This document shows, piece after piece, positions 7,806 through 17,268 of a DNA stretch of 64,000 nucleotides. A program made the position numbers and the translations under genes. Source of the stretch: Pseudomonas baltica (GTDB lineage: Bacteria; Pseudomonadota; Gammaproteobacteria; Pseudomonadales; Pseudomonadaceae); contig NZ_CP134771.1 in the NCBI RefSeq assembly GCF_031880315.1, positions 1,736,001-1,800,000 of the forward strand, in the 5' to 3' direction. The notes under the pieces are model-generated. The model did no database searches. It worked only from the letters and a program-made list of their open reading frames with translations, and was not told the origin of the DNA. Every line of letters begins with the position of its first letter. Positions within the stretch are counted from its first letter, which is position 1.

Positions 7806-8939
7806 ATGACCCTTTACATCATCCGATTTTTCACTTGGGGCGCATGGAGCATCCTCTTCACCTTTTTTGCCGTATGGCTGGCGACGTCGGCCCCCTTCAG
7901 CGCCGCCGACATTGCGATAATTGCCGGCACCGTCGCAATGACCAACCGTGCTGGCGCGCTGTTGTTCACCCGCTGGATCGGCAGATGGGATTTTCGCGCT
8001 GTGATGGTCTGCATGCAGGTGCTGTTGATGGCCGCTATCATCTGGCTGCAATGGCTGCACCTGCATCAGGTATATTCGCTAGCGGCCTGGCTGCTGGGCG
8101 TCGCGTTGTTCGGCATCGCCAACTCGGTATCGACCCTGACGCAACTGACCTTCATCGCCAGCGGTCATGCCGAAGACGACACGGTCACGGCGTTTTCCAA
8201 GGAAAACGTCGCGCTCAACCTGAGTGCCGGGATCACTCCCTACCTGTCGGCCCTGGTGCTTGCCCACTTACCGGACTGGTATTTGGCGTTCGCCTTGCTG
8301 TACTGCCTGCCCACTGTCGCACTTTGTATGCGGATCACTTGCGCGCAGCAGCAGCCACTCACCTGCAATGAACCGCAGGCACGAAGCCCGAATGGCCAAA
8401 GCCGTGTGCAATTTCTGGCCATCAACTTTTTGTCGTTCTTTGCCTTCGCGCAGTTTTACAACGTGTTTCCGTTCTATGCCGAAGACAGCCTGGGGGCGGA
8501 AAAGATCGGGCTGTTCTTCGCTGCCAGCAGCGTATTGATCGTCATCCTGCAGATCCCCCTGACCCGCCTGTGTGCCCGGCTTTACCGCCGCGACTTGATT
8601 ACCGCGGCCAACCTGGCGTTGGCCATCGGGGTGTATGCATTGCTGTTCGCCACGCAAAAAATGACCGCGATGGTCGCTGCCATCCTGTTGCTGACCCTCG
8701 CCGAGATGATCTTCGGGCCGCTGTACCAGTCGATGTCGATCCAGCTGTTCCCTGGTCGCCCGGCCTTCGCCATGGCGGTACTGACCTTCACCTGGGCGCT
8801 GGCCGAGACCGCCGCCACCACCTTGGGGGTGTACATGGTCGCGCAGGGCCATGCCGCCGCCCTGTTCACCCTGGCTGCGGTGGCTGCTGCGCTGGTGGTA
8901 GCAATCGTGTGGGGCCGAGGAGGTTACTCGACCGCTTGA
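7806..8939 (+). CDS. MFS transporter, likely product exporter of the aminomutase operon
   Basis: 377 residues with about 12 hydrophobic segments spread along the whole length and few charged loops, the pattern of a Major Facilitator Superfamily permease. A conserved charged loop (TRWIGRWDFR) follows the second segment. The start ATG at 7806 has AGGAAG 6 bases upstream and lies 18 bases after the ATP-grasp stop, so it is the last gene of the operon. By position it probably exports the pathway product or protects the producer; uptake is an alternative. Its last 16 bases overlap the end of the convergent lipoprotein gene (8924). Confidence 0.87.
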   Translation: MTLYIIRFFTWGAWSILFTFFAVWLATSAPFSAADIAIIAGTVAMTNRAGALLFTRWIGRWDFRAVMVCMQVLLMAAIIWLQWLHLHQVYSLAAWLLGVALFGIANSVSTLTQLTFIASGHAEDDTVTAFSKENVALNLSAGITPYLSALVLAHLPDWYLAFALLYCLPTVALCMRITCAQQQPLTCNEPQARSPNGQSRVQFLAINFLSFFAFAQFYNVFPFYAEDSLGAEKIGLFFAASSVLIVILQIPLTRLCARLYRRDLITAANLALAIGVYALLFATQKMTAMVAAILLLTLAEMIFGPLYQSMSIQLFPGRPAFAMAVLTFTWALAETAATTLGVYMVAQGHAAALFTLAAVAAALVVAIVWGRGGYSTA

Positions 8940-10369
8940 ATCCGCCATGCCCAGTCGCTGATCTGATCCACTGTGCGCAACGGGAAAAACAAGCCGTAGG
9001 CGCTCAGGTAAGCGTAATGGCCGACGCCCGTGGCGCGCTCGTTCTCGCCCTTGCAGGTGACCTGTTTGGCGGTGCCTGGCAGTACCGGATTCAGGGTATT
9101 GGCCGGTTGTTCGCTATCGATCGAACAGTAGAGGGTGATCAGGTCGCCCAGCTTCGGCTCACCGTTCACCAAGGGCTTGTAGGCCCGGCTGTAGCTAACG
9201 GTCTTACCGACCGGCAGGTTCTGCCAGTCACCGTCGAAGTGCAGGTAAGTCAGGGCAATCACATTGGCTTTCGGGCCTTCGGCGGAGGGATCGGAAATGG
9301 CCGCAGACAACGGAATCAAGCCCCTGAAGCTCACCTCGATATTGCCCGCGGCCGTGAGACCACGCTTTTGGATCACCATCTGGCCAGTGGCCGGATCGGT
9401 GCTGAAAAACCACTGAGCCTTGTCGTTGTCGGCAATCTTGCGCTTGAGCACAGTGGCGTCATACACCAGACCCAAGCGGCTGAGGGTTTTTGGCGGCGGC
9501 GGCAACATCAGCCCTTGCACTGCTTCAGTCACAGGCGCGGCGACGGGTGGGACAGGCATTTTGGCCGGAGCTTTGATCCGCCCTTCGTAGCGCGGCAGCG
9601 ACGCCAGGCTGGCGGGTGCCGCGCACACTTTCTGCAACAGCAAGCGCTCATCGACAGTGGCATCGGCAAGCGGGTGCACCTGGGTTTCGAGCAACACCTG
9701 GCCGGCACCGACACCGTTGTCGGCATCGACATAAAACGCGCTCAAGCGCCGAAAACGCTGCTGCGAGCAATCTGCCGCAAAGCGCTCGCGGCGTTGAACG
9801 TAGTAGCCGCTGCGCTGGCTATCGAGTTGTTCGCGAGGGTAATCGTACGCGCCCCAGAAGAGCACCTCGCGGCCTTCACGGTGCAGGCTCGCGCCATCGA
9901 GCAACAGCCATGACTGGCCAGACTCGCCTTTAAGCCTGCGCCAATCGGCCGGAGGATTGTCGGCACAGGCCTGACGCAATTGTGCACTGCCCTGCAACTG
10001 GTCAAGTTGCTCGGCAGGCAGTTGCGACTCATCCCCGATCTTGCGCGGCATGGCCGCAAAAAACGCCATGCCGCCCCCGGTGGGATACATCATCTGGCCG
10101 CGGGGCTGAGTGCAAGAGGCATTGAAACGAGCAATGAGCGTTTCGGGCTGATCGCCGCTGGCGGGGCGACTGACCAGGTACGAGACCTGATCACCTTCGC
10201 GCACCACCGAACTGGTCACCGCCGGCAAGGCCACGGCCTCCTGGAATATCGCTAGGCCGGGCGACTGTGGTTGCTCGGGCACAGGCGGGGTATGGCTGCA
10301 ACCGGCCAGCAATGCAAGCGTCAAGGTGACCAAGGCAAGGCGGTGAAACGAGGCGGGACGGCCTTCCAT
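8924..10369 (-). CDS. Putative lipoprotein of unknown function
   Basis: 481 residues. The N-terminus MEGRPASFHRLALVTLTL with lipobox LLAGC (Cys24) is a typical lipoprotein signal, so the protein is lipid-anchored, probably in the outer membrane facing the periplasm. I recognise no domain; the mature part has a proline-rich linker near the middle (around MLPPPPKTLSRLG) separating two globular halves. The start at 10369 has GGAAG 9 bases upstream; the open frame is 24 codons longer without support. It is convergent with, and overlaps by 16 bases, the MFS gene, and diverges from the secreted-protein gene at 10537. Confidence 0.8.
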   Translation of the reverse strand: MEGRPASFHRLALVTLTLALLAGCSHTPPVPEQPQSPGLAIFQEAVALPAVTSSVVREGDQVSYLVSRPASGDQPETLIARFNASCTQPRGQMMYPTGGGMAFFAAMPRKIGDESQLPAEQLDQLQGSAQLRQACADNPPADWRRLKGESGQSWLLLDGASLHREGREVLFWGAYDYPREQLDSQRSGYYVQRRERFAADCSQQRFRRLSAFYVDADNGVGAGQVLLETQVHPLADATVDERLLLQKVCAAPASLASLPRYEGRIKAPAKMPVPPVAAPVTEAVQGLMLPPPPKTLSRLGLVYDATVLKRKIADNDKAQWFFSTDPATGQMVIQKRGLTAAGNIEVSFRGLIPLSAAISDPSAEGPKANVIALTYLHFDGDWQNLPVGKTVSYSRAYKPLVNGEPKLGDLITLYCSIDSEQPANTLNPVLPGTAKQVTCKGENERATGVGHYAYLSAYGLFFPLRTVDQISDWAWRIQAVE

Positions 10370-10536
10370 GCGAAAGCTTCCAGTATGGGCAGGGGATTGG
10401 ATTCTATCAGTCGCGTTACGGACCTCGGCAACCCGACGCACACCGCGATTTTCGATGAGCTCTAGACCTACGCGATATGGGATGATTCACCCTTGGCCAT
10501 CAATGCACCACGTTTACCTGTCAAAGGACCTTGCCC

Positions 10537-11151
10537 ATGCTGTCGTACCGCCCGCTTCTCGCTGCCATGAGCCTGTCTGTGCTCGCGGCGCTTTCGCCCG
10601 TCACCGGCTACGCCGCCAGCAAGCACAAGCAGGAGCCCGCCAAGGAAGCGCCGGCGAGCGCCGCGCTCAAGGTCTCGACCTTGGGCGGCAAGTTCGCCTT
10701 CACCTTACCCGCCGGCTACGCTGCCAACCCGCTGCCGTCTGGTGATGCGGCCCACGGCACCGAAGGCGCCAGCGGCACCATGTACCTGAACGAGGCGCTC
10801 AAACGGGTGATCATCGTCACCGAATCGCCGATCCCCAATGGCACCCAGGTCAGCGACAACGACGACACCTTCCTCGACGGCGCCGCCGCCGGCCTGGCGA
10901 GCCAGCAACGCGCAGGGCTGCCGGACTATCAGAAAGTCAGCGAGAAGAGCATGAAGATCAACACCCTCGGCGTACGCCAGATCGACAGCACCGGCACCAT
11001 GGGCGGCGGCAAGACCATCACCACCACCCTGGTCGCGGGCTCGGGCGCGCGCATGACTGCCGTGGAAGTGGTTTCCCGCGCTGCCGATCAGAGCAGCCAC
11101 GACGCGTTCGTGCAGCAGATCGTCAGCGCCAAGGCGCCAGCGGCCAAGTAG
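10537..11151 (+). CDS. Small secreted protein of unknown function
   Basis: 204 residues. A Sec signal peptide (MLSYRPLLAAMSLSVLAALS, cleavage near YAAS) indicates a periplasmic location. The mature part is Ala/Lys-rich at its start and then beta-rich (VSTLGGKFAFTLPAGY, TGTMGGGKTITTTLVAG). I know it only as a type of conserved Pseudomonas exported protein with no function assigned. AAAGGA lies 8 bases before the ATG at 10537; a TTG at 10531 is too close to that element. It is followed by a strong intrinsic terminator at 11181, so it ends a transcript. Confidence 0.82.
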   Translation: MLSYRPLLAAMSLSVLAALSPVTGYAASKHKQEPAKEAPASAALKVSTLGGKFAFTLPAGYAANPLPSGDAAHGTEGASGTMYLNEALKRVIIVTESPIPNGTQVSDNDDTFLDGAAAGLASQQRAGLPDYQKVSEKSMKINTLGVRQIDSTGTMGGGKTITTTLVAGSGARMTAVEVVSRAADQSSHDAFVQQIVSAKAPAAK

Positions 11152-11180
11152 CCACGCGACATAGTAACGTCCACAAAAAA

Positions 11181-11209
11181 GGGCGACCCTCTCGGGTCGC
11201 CCTTTTTTT
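11181..11209 (+). terminator. Intrinsic terminator after the 10537 gene
   Basis: GGGCGACCC (11181-11189), loop TCTC, GGGTCGCCC (11194-11202), then seven T. Nine perfect base pairs plus a T-run make this a strong rho-independent terminator. The A-run before it lets it also work for the tRNA transcript arriving from the other strand. Confidence 0.93.
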
Positions 11210-11235
11210 CACCGCCCAGCAGAGCGGATTTTGTT

Positions 11236-11312
11236 TGGTAGGCGCGATTGGACTCGAACCAACGACCCCCACCATGTCAAGGTGGTGCTCTAACCAACTG
11301 AGCTACGTGCCT
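11236..11312 (-). tRNA. tRNA-Val (anticodon GAC), CCA encoded
   Basis: The reverse strand folds as a cloverleaf: D-arm GCTCAGTTGGTTAGAGC, anticodon stem CCACC/GGTGG with loop TTGACAT giving anticodon GAC, T-arm with TTCGAGT, and a 3' CCA encoded in the DNA. It reads GTC/GTT valine codons. The acceptor stem AGGCACG/CGCGCCT has one mismatch, A5 opposite C68; all other pairs are regular. Confidence 0.95.
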
Positions 11313-11377
11313 GCTGTGGCGCGGGATTTTACGGGTTTATACGAAGCTGTCAACGGCTAGTTTCAACCCGTGCGGTC

Positions 11378-12052
11378 TCAGGCCCCGCAGCACTGCTTGA
11401 ACTTCTTGCCACTGCCGCACGGGCAAGGGTCATTGCGACCGACCTTTTCCGCGGCACGCACTGGGGTGTTGGTGGGGCGCTGCTCGGTCCAGTACTCATG
11501 CAACTGCACAGCCGAATGAGTAATCATATCGGCAGCAGTGAAAACGTCGATCTCCGGCAGCTCGCCCTCTTCGTAGGCATCATCGCCCAACGACTGCAGG
11601 ACGATCATCGAGAGCATCACGTCCTGGTCGTCTGGCATCTTCGGCCAGCTGTCAGCCAGGCGACGGTAGCCATAGCACCATTCCTGCAGGCTTGGCATGC
11701 CATCGGCGTCTTCGTTGTCGTCGTCCAGCACCTCGTTGAAGATCGGCGCGAACTCGGCAGTATGCTCGGTGATCACCAGCTCCAGATTGCCCATGTGCTG
11801 GACCAGCAGGTTGACGAAACGATCGAATGCTTTTTCATCCTTCCACTTGGGCAGGACTTTTGGGTTGCCCCACAGCGCGTTGTACCAAACGCTGAACGGC
11901 AGGATTTCCGGGCTGGAAATCAGCGCGGTGAAAAACCCGTCGAGTTCGGAAATATCACGCACCGAGTCTTCGCTCTGGAAACTATCCAGGGCGCTCTGGA
12001 GCTCGTCCAGTTCGTCGTCGGTCAAGGGTTCGGTGCTGAGGGGGGTGTTCAT
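11378..12052 (-). CDS. UPF0149 (YecA-like) protein with SEC-C zinc motif
   Basis: 224 residues, acidic, cytosolic. The N-terminal two thirds match the UPF0149/YecA pattern ([37 protein letters not shown]). The last 20 residues are a SEC-C motif ([17 protein letters not shown]), the zinc-binding tail also found at the end of SecA. The molecular role of the family is not settled; ribosome or Sec-related work has been suggested for YecA. The start at 12052 is the ATG where the conserved part begins; an open stretch of 39 codons upstream has no family resemblance. It is transcribed towards the tRNA-Val gene. Confidence 0.9.
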   Translation of the reverse strand: MNTPLSTEPLTDDELDELQSALDSFQSEDSVRDISELDGFFTALISSPEILPFSVWYNALWGNPKVLPKWKDEKAFDRFVNLLVQHMGNLELVITEHTAEFAPIFNEVLDDDNEDADGMPSLQEWCYGYRRLADSWPKMPDDQDVMLSMIVLQSLGDDAYEEGELPEIDVFTAADMITHSAVQLHEYWTEQRPTNTPVRAAEKVGRNDPCPCGSGKKFKQCCGA

Positions 12053-12309
12053 TGAAGCGATCGCCTTCTTGGAAGGATGAAAATACGGCCGGGCACGTAA
12101 CAGCGCTAGAAGGTATTCGTGCTCGCAGGAAAGCCGCCATTGTGGCCTATTGCTGTGCACGTTGCTCACCCCAATCTTGCAGGCCGTCTAAAAGCACCGC
12201 TCGCACCGGAAAAAAGCGTATTCAATGCGTTGACGTCAATCGAGTGTCATAAAGCCATCATCTTGTTTTGTTACAACACCATGAACAGTTGATTACTCAG
12301 GTTCGTGCC

Positions 12310-13968
12310 GTGAAAGCTTTGATCACTCGATTGCGTCGTCCCCTGCTGCGCCGCCTGGCCATCGGCCCGCGTCTGCTGGCCGGGTTCATCCTGACCGCTT
12401 TGCTGATGGGCGCGCTGGGCGGCTTTTGCCTGTTGGAAATGCAGAAGATCCGCCATCAGGGCGAATTGATCGAACGCGGGCCGCTGTCCAGCATCGCCCA
12501 GGCCGATGCCATCGCCATCGACCTGGTCAAACTGCGGCTGGAAGCGGCGCTGCTGCTGGCTTACGCCCACGATCCGAGCGAAACGGTGAACCGCAAGATC
12601 AACGTCGAGCAACTGGCCAACGAGGTCAATCAGGGCTTCAAGGACTACCTGGCCAACGTGCCTGCCGGCACCGAGCACGACTCGATCATGCTGCTGCAGG
12701 ACGCCTATCAGCAGTTCCTCGCCCCGCTCAAGGACGCCATCGGCCTGATCGAGCAGAACCGTACCAGCGAGGCCAATGCCATGGCCAACGGAGCCTTGGG
12801 CAATCAAGGCGCGATGATGGACATGCAGGTGCAGTTGCTGCGCGAGCTCAACAAGCAGGCCACCGCCGATGCGTTGGCCGCCTCGGCCCAGACCGATGCG
12901 CAGTCGCGGCTGGTGATCCCCATTGCGATTGCCGTCGCGCTGCTGATCACCCTGCTGCTGGCCTGGCGCCTGAGCGTCAGCATCATTCGGCCGTTGCGTC
13001 AGGCCCTGCAGGTCGCCCACACCGTGGCCGCTGGCGACCTCAGCCAAGCGGTGCACGCCGAAGGCCGGGACGAGGCTGCACAGCTGTTGCAGATGCTCGG
13101 CCACATGCGCGACCAGTTGCATGGGGTGATCAGCCAGATCGGCGGTGCAGTGACGCGCTTGAATGCCGCGACGCACGAGATGGGCGCCATCATGCAAGGC
13201 AACGCCGAGGGCATGCAGCAGCAGTACAACGAGATCGAGCAGGCCGCTACGGCAGTCACGCAAATGAGCCAGGCGGTGGAAGAGGTGGCCGGCAACGCGG
13301 TCTCGACGTCCACCGACTCTCGCGCCTCCAGTACGGCGGTGCGCCAGGGCCAGACGCAACTGGACCAGACCATGGCCGACATCGGCGAACTCACCGACCA
13401 AGTCGAGCAGGCCGCCGCCCGCGCCCAGGATCTGGCCGCGCAAACGGCCGGCATCAACAAGGTACTGGATGTGATCCGCAATGTCGCCGAGCAGACCAAC
13501 CTGCTGGCCCTCAACGCCGCCATCGAAGCGGCCCGCGCCGGGGAAGTGGGACGAGGTTTCGCGGTGGTCGCTGACGAAGTACGCGCCCTGGCTCACCGCA
13601 CCGGCGCCTCGACCCGAGAGATCGAGCAGATGATGGGCGGTATCCATCAGGGCACCGGCCTGGCCGTGCAGGCCTTGGCCGCCAGTGCGAGCCAGGCGGG
13701 GCGAACCCGAGAACGGGCGCAGGCGGCCAAGGATGTGCTGGGCAGTATTGCCCAGGCGGTGGCGACCATCGATGAGCGCAATCAGGTGATCGCCAGTGCG
13801 GCCGAACAGCAGGCCCAGGTGGCGCGCGAGGTGGATAGCAATCTGGTGCGGATTCGCGATCTGTCGCTGCAGAGTGCTACCGGCGCGGCACAGACCAGCG
13901 CCGCGAGTCAGGAGCTGGGGGAGCTGGCAGTGGAGCTCAATGGCATGCTGGGGCGGTTTTCGTTGTAA
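12310..13968 (+). CDS. Methyl-accepting chemotaxis protein
   Basis: About 552 residues. A first membrane segment (about 22-43), a periplasmic ligand-binding region rich in helices (four-helix-bundle type), a second segment (about 201-220), a HAMP linker, and a cytoplasmic signalling domain. The highly conserved hairpin tip is seen near 389-428 ([35 protein letters not shown]). It senses an extracellular ligand and controls CheA. The start is uncertain: GTG at 12310 is preferred because it sits just before the basic segment [10 protein letters not shown]; a TTG at 12268 in the same frame is the alternative. Neither has a strong ribosome-binding site. No che genes are adjacent, as is usual for Pseudomonas receptors. 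The ligand is unknown. Confidence 0.9.
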   Translation: MKALITRLRRPLLRRLAIGPRLLAGFILTALLMGALGGFCLLEMQKIRHQGELIERGPLSSIAQADAIAIDLVKLRLEAALLLAYAHDPSETVNRKINVEQLANEVNQGFKDYLANVPAGTEHDSIMLLQDAYQQFLAPLKDAIGLIEQNRTSEANAMANGALGNQGAMMDMQVQLLRELNKQATADALAASAQTDAQSRLVIPIAIAVALLITLLLAWRLSVSIIRPLRQALQVAHTVAAGDLSQAVHAEGRDEAAQLLQMLGHMRDQLHGVISQIGGAVTRLNAATHEMGAIMQGNAEGMQQQYNEIEQAATAVTQMSQAVEEVAGNAVSTSTDSRASSTAVRQGQTQLDQTMADIGELTDQVEQAAARAQDLAAQTAGINKVLDVIRNVAEQTNLLALNAAIEAARAGEVGRGFAVVADEVRALAHRTGASTREIEQMMGGIHQGTGLAVQALAASASQAGRTRERAQAAKDVLGSIAQAVATIDERNQVIASAAEQQAQVAREVDSNLVRIRDLSLQSATGAAQTSAASQELGELAVELNGMLGRFSL

Positions 13969-14097
13969 ACCTATACCGCGCGTCAGGCGGCGTAGAGGCC
14001 AGCCCCGACACTGACATGTCGAGACTTGAACCAGCCCTTGCCGCTCCCGAATTTTTTCGCCATCTTGGAAGCCATCCCCCCGTACCAGGCCCGCGCC

Positions 14098-15000
14098 ATG
14101 CCCACACCTGCCGCCCCCATCAAACGCCGTCGCTGGCTGCCTTGGCTGTTGCTGGCGCTGTTCATCGGCGTCGGCCTGCCTTACGGTTGCTCGCAGCTGG
14201 TCCACAAGGAGCGGGAGCTGATCTTCAGTATCGAGCCGGGCAATGCCGGGTGGTTCACCGGCATACCCGCCGGCATGCAGGAACTCGACATCCCGATCGA
14301 CAAGACCCTCAGCAGCAACCAGTACCTGCACGCCTGGTGGTGGCCGGCACGCGGCAGTAACGCGCCGACCCTGTTGTACTTGCACGGCATGCGCTGGAAC
14401 CTGACCGCCCAATTGGGCCGCATCACCGCCCTGCACAACATGGGCTTCGCGGTGCTGGCCATCGACTACCGCGGCTTTGGCCAGAGCCCCGGCGACCTGC
14501 CTTCCGAGCGCAGCGTCTATCAGGATGCCCAGGCCGCCTGGAAACGCTTGGTACAACTGCAACCCGATGCCGGCAAACGCATGATCTACGGCCATTCGCT
14601 GGGCGGCGCGATCGCCATCGACCTGGCCGAACAGATCGACAAGGACGACCTGCCCAAGGCCTCGGGATTGATCATCGAATCGACCTTCACCGACATGGGC
14701 GCCGCCGCCCAGGCGGTGATCAAGACGTCGCTGCCGGTGCGCTGGATCCTGTCGGAGAAATTCGATTCCATCGACAAGATCGCCGACGTCGGCATTCCGG
14801 TACTGATCGTGCACGGCACTGAAGATCAATACATCCCGCCGCGTTTGAGCGAAGAACTGTTCGAGGCCGCCATGGCGCCCAAGAAGCTGCTGCTGATCCC
14901 AGGCGGCACCCATAACAACAGCATGATCGTCGGTAACCGACAGTATGCTGAAGCGATTCGCCAGCTGTTCAAGGTCGATGCGGATATAGGCGCCGGCTGA
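14098..15000 (+). CDS. Membrane-anchored alpha/beta hydrolase
   Basis: 300 residues. A single N-terminal hydrophobic anchor after KRRRW places the catalytic domain in the periplasm or at the membrane. The alpha/beta hydrolase elements are LLYLHGMRWN (oxyanion region), nucleophile GHSLGG, acid in VHGTEDQYIP and histidine in GGTHNN. The layout resembles the BEM46/YfhR-like group. Substrate unknown. The ATG at 14098 is chosen because the anchor follows directly; a TTG at 14026 is an alternative longer start. The gene follows the chemoreceptor gene after 129 bases without a visible terminator. Confidence 0.87.
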   Translation: MPTPAAPIKRRRWLPWLLLALFIGVGLPYGCSQLVHKERELIFSIEPGNAGWFTGIPAGMQELDIPIDKTLSSNQYLHAWWWPARGSNAPTLLYLHGMRWNLTAQLGRITALHNMGFAVLAIDYRGFGQSPGDLPSERSVYQDAQAAWKRLVQLQPDAGKRMIYGHSLGGAIAIDLAEQIDKDDLPKASGLIIESTFTDMGAAAQAVIKTSLPVRWILSEKFDSIDKIADVGIPVLIVHGTEDQYIPPRLSEELFEAAMAPKKLLLIPGGTHNNSMIVGNRQYAEAIRQLFKVDADIGAG

Positions 15001-15069
15001 CGCAACTAACTCGCCACTGCCAGAGTCTGTGCTAGAACCCCGAATGACTTCAGCGTTCAAGGATTCAGC

Positions 15070-15942
15070 ATGGACTCCAGGCCACAACCCGATACCTCCC
15101 CCGAGCCTCACAAGGACGGCGAAACGCCCGGTTTGTCCAAGGACGAGAAAAAGGAAGCCAACGAACAGCAGCCTTCCCGGGCGGCGGTGCTGCACGAGAT
15201 CATCCGCAGCCAGGGTGATCATGAGCTGGAACGCAGTTTCGCGGCGTTGTTCTGGTCCGCGCTGGCGGCGGGGCTGACCATGGGCCTGTCGCTCATGGCC
15301 ATGGGTTTGCTCAATTCGCGGCTGCCGGACGCTGAAGGCTTCAAGGTCATCGCCAGCTTCGGCTATTGCGCGGGCTTCCTGGCGGTGATCCTCGCGCGCC
15401 AGCAGTTATTTACCGAAAACACCCTGACCGCCGTGCTGCCGGTGATGACCAAACCGACGCTGAACAACTTCGGCCGCCTGCTACGGCTTTGGGGCGTGGT
15501 ACTGGTGGGCAATCTGATGGGCACTCTGCTGGTGTCCTACGTGATGCTGCACCTGCCGATCTTCGATAGCAAAACCGATCAAGCCTTCCTTGAGATCGGC
15601 CGCAAGGTCATGGAAAACGCGCCTTGGCCGATGTTCGCGAAGGGCATCATCTCGGGTTGGATGATCGCCACGCTGGTGTGGATCATCCCTTCGGTCAAGG
15701 ATGGCAAGATCTGGCTGATCGTGATGGTGACTTACCTGATGGCGCTGGGAGACTTCACCCACATCGTGGTGGGCTCGGCAGAGGTGTCGTATCTGGTCTG
15801 GGCCGGTGAACTGAGCTGGGGCGAATTCTGGGCGCACTTCGCCGGGCCGACCCTGGCGGGCAACATCATCGGCGGCAGTTTCATCTTCGCGCTGATAAGC
15901 CACGCCCAGGTGCGCAGCGACAGCGCGCCGCAAGGGGCCTGA
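15070..15942 (+). CDS. Formate/nitrite transporter (FNT) family protein, YfdC-like
   Basis: 290 residues. A hydrophilic, charged N-terminal tail of about 55 residues is followed by six membrane segments with the FNT pattern (GYCAGFLAVILARQQLFTEN, GNLMGTLL, ALGDFTHIVVGSAEV, GPTLAGNIIGG). FNT proteins are pentameric channels for small monovalent anions such as formate or nitrite; the YfdC branch is poorly characterised. AAGGA lies 7 bases before the ATG. It is convergent with the GNAT gene 30 bases downstream, with no clear terminator between. Confidence 0.88.
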   Translation: MDSRPQPDTSPEPHKDGETPGLSKDEKKEANEQQPSRAAVLHEIIRSQGDHELERSFAALFWSALAAGLTMGLSLMAMGLLNSRLPDAEGFKVIASFGYCAGFLAVILARQQLFTENTLTAVLPVMTKPTLNNFGRLLRLWGVVLVGNLMGTLLVSYVMLHLPIFDSKTDQAFLEIGRKVMENAPWPMFAKGIISGWMIATLVWIIPSVKDGKIWLIVMVTYLMALGDFTHIVVGSAEVSYLVWAGELSWGEFWAHFAGPTLAGNIIGGSFIFALISHAQVRSDSAPQGA

Positions 15943-15972
15943 AATCAAGGGCCCTGAAACACAGCCCACCGC

Positions 15973-16491
15973 TCAGCGGCCGCACAGTTCCAGGCGCCGC
16001 TGCAGCACGTTGAACGATACCGGCTCTTCGCGCGCCGGGCTGGCCGCGAGGGTCATGCACCAGTAGTCCGCTTCGCAGTGCACGTCGATGCTCTGGTGCA
16101 CGCCGATCGGGGCGAACCCCAAGCGCTTGTGCAAATCGGCACTGTCACTGTCATGCACCGACACCGCAGCGTAAATCGCCATGAAGCCTTGCTCACCCAA
16201 GTGCCGAATCAGGCTGTTATACAACGCAGCGGCTACGTCGGGATCCTGCCCCGGGACTTCGACGCGAGCATCCACTGACCAGCGCAGCGCCATCAGTGAG
16301 CGGTGCGCAGCGCCATAGGCATAACCCAACACGCGGCCCGCCTGCTCTGCCACCAGAAAGGGGTACAGCTTGAGGGTCTGTTGTATCAGCTCGGCAAACT
16401 CGCGCCGTGAAACATCAGGCGGGCCAGCTTGCAGGGCGAGCAGCGCGGCGGCGTCCTCAAGGGTGGCCGTGCGCACATGCAGATCAATCAT
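15973..16491 (-). CDS. GNAT-family N-acetyltransferase, phosphinothricin-acetyltransferase-like
   Basis: 172 residues. The GNAT fold is shown by the N-terminal VRTATLEDAAALLALQ, the acceptor region YPFLVAEQAGRVLGYAY and YNSLIRHLGEQGFMAIYAAV, and DLHKRLGFAPIGVHQS, which matches motif B. It transfers an acetyl group from acetyl-CoA to an amine. The overall pattern resembles PAT/YncA-type enzymes that act on amino-acid analogues. GGAAG lies 9 bases before the ATG at 16491. The substrate is not determined. Confidence 0.85.
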   Translation of the reverse strand: MIDLHVRTATLEDAAALLALQAGPPDVSRREFAELIQQTLKLYPFLVAEQAGRVLGYAYGAAHRSLMALRWSVDARVEVPGQDPDVAAALYNSLIRHLGEQGFMAIYAAVSVHDSDSADLHKRLGFAPIGVHQSIDVHCEADYWCMTLAASPAREEPVSFNVLQRRLELCGR

Positions 16492-16801
16492 ACAGTCGAG
16501 CTTCCAGTGGTATTTCCCAGGTGCGAAATATCCCTCGCATCACAGCTCCTGAAGACATCCATCCGAATTGTGTCTTTTTTTTACCAATTCATTCAAGTGT
16601 GTTTGACGCCATTTTCATGACACAGATCAATACATGGAACACTCAGCCTTGCTAAATCCCCGCCATTGGGTTGAAAGCCCACAGGGCAGGCGACTTACAC
16701 CTATGGGAATATTTTCGTACGGTTCGATCAACGGATCGACACTGGACAGCCCGCGCGCAAAAAGCCAATGATGGCCGTTTCCCTAGATGGAGCCTCTTCC
16801 C
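16492..16801. other. Intergenic region, 310 bases
   Basis: A divergent gap between the GNAT gene (leftward) and the GlcG-like gene (rightward). It is less GC-rich than its surroundings and holds a run of eight T near 16575. A TTGACG at 16603-16608 could be a -35 element for the rightward gene, but no good -10 follows at the right distance. No open frame with a ribosome-binding site and no hairpin were seen. Confidence 0.5.
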
Positions 16802-17203
16802 ATGCAGAGTAAATTGATTCTCGGCCATACCGAAGTCACCCGCATCCTCGCTGCCGCCCGCGCGGAGGCGCAGCAACACCAGTGGGCAGTGACTATCGCA
16901 GTGGTCGACGATGGTGGCCATCTGTTGGGCCTCGAGCGCCTGGATGGCGCGGCCGCGAGCACAGCGTACATCGCCACCGAAAAAGCACGGACCTCGGCCT
17001 TGGGGCGCAGCGAGTCGAGCAAGTACGAAAAGATGGTCAACGAAGGGCGCACCTCGTTCCTGTCCAACCCGGTGCTCACCAGCCTCGAAGGCGCGGTGCC
17101 CGTGATCGTCGGCGGTCAGGTCATCGGTGCGGTGGGAGTGTCGGGCGTGGCGTCCAAGGATGACGTGCAGGTAGCGCGGGCGGGCGCGGCAATCCTCGCC
17201 TGA
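16802..17203 (+). CDS. GlcG/HbpS-family (DUF336) heme-binding-like protein
   Basis: 133 residues. The pattern of the family is clear: helix with ILAAARAEAQQHQWAVTIAVVDDGGHLL, then ATEKARTSALGRSES, FLSNPVLTSLEGAVPVIVGG and GAVGVSGVASKDD. Family members include GlcG of glycolate clusters and the heme-binding HbpS; the role of stand-alone members is not settled. No signal peptide. ATG at 16802 is chosen because TGGAG lies 9 bases upstream; an ATG at 16787 overlaps that element. It is monocistronic and convergent with lpxO. Confidence 0.88.
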   Translation: MQSKLILGHTEVTRILAAARAEAQQHQWAVTIAVVDDGGHLLGLERLDGAAASTAYIATEKARTSALGRSESSKYEKMVNEGRTSFLSNPVLTSLEGAVPVIVGGQVIGAVGVSGVASKDDVQVARAGAAILA

Positions 17204-17268
17204 ATCACGCCGCCCCCTCCCCCCTTTTGGGAGCGGGCTTGCACGTCGCCACTCGGGTATGGGCGGTG

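Noticed and set aside
12271..15222. 983-codon open frame on the minus strand
   Set aside because: It is antisense to the chemoreceptor and hydrolase genes. Its product is low-complexity and Gln/Gly/Asp-rich with no known motif, as expected from the opposite strand of GC-rich codons.
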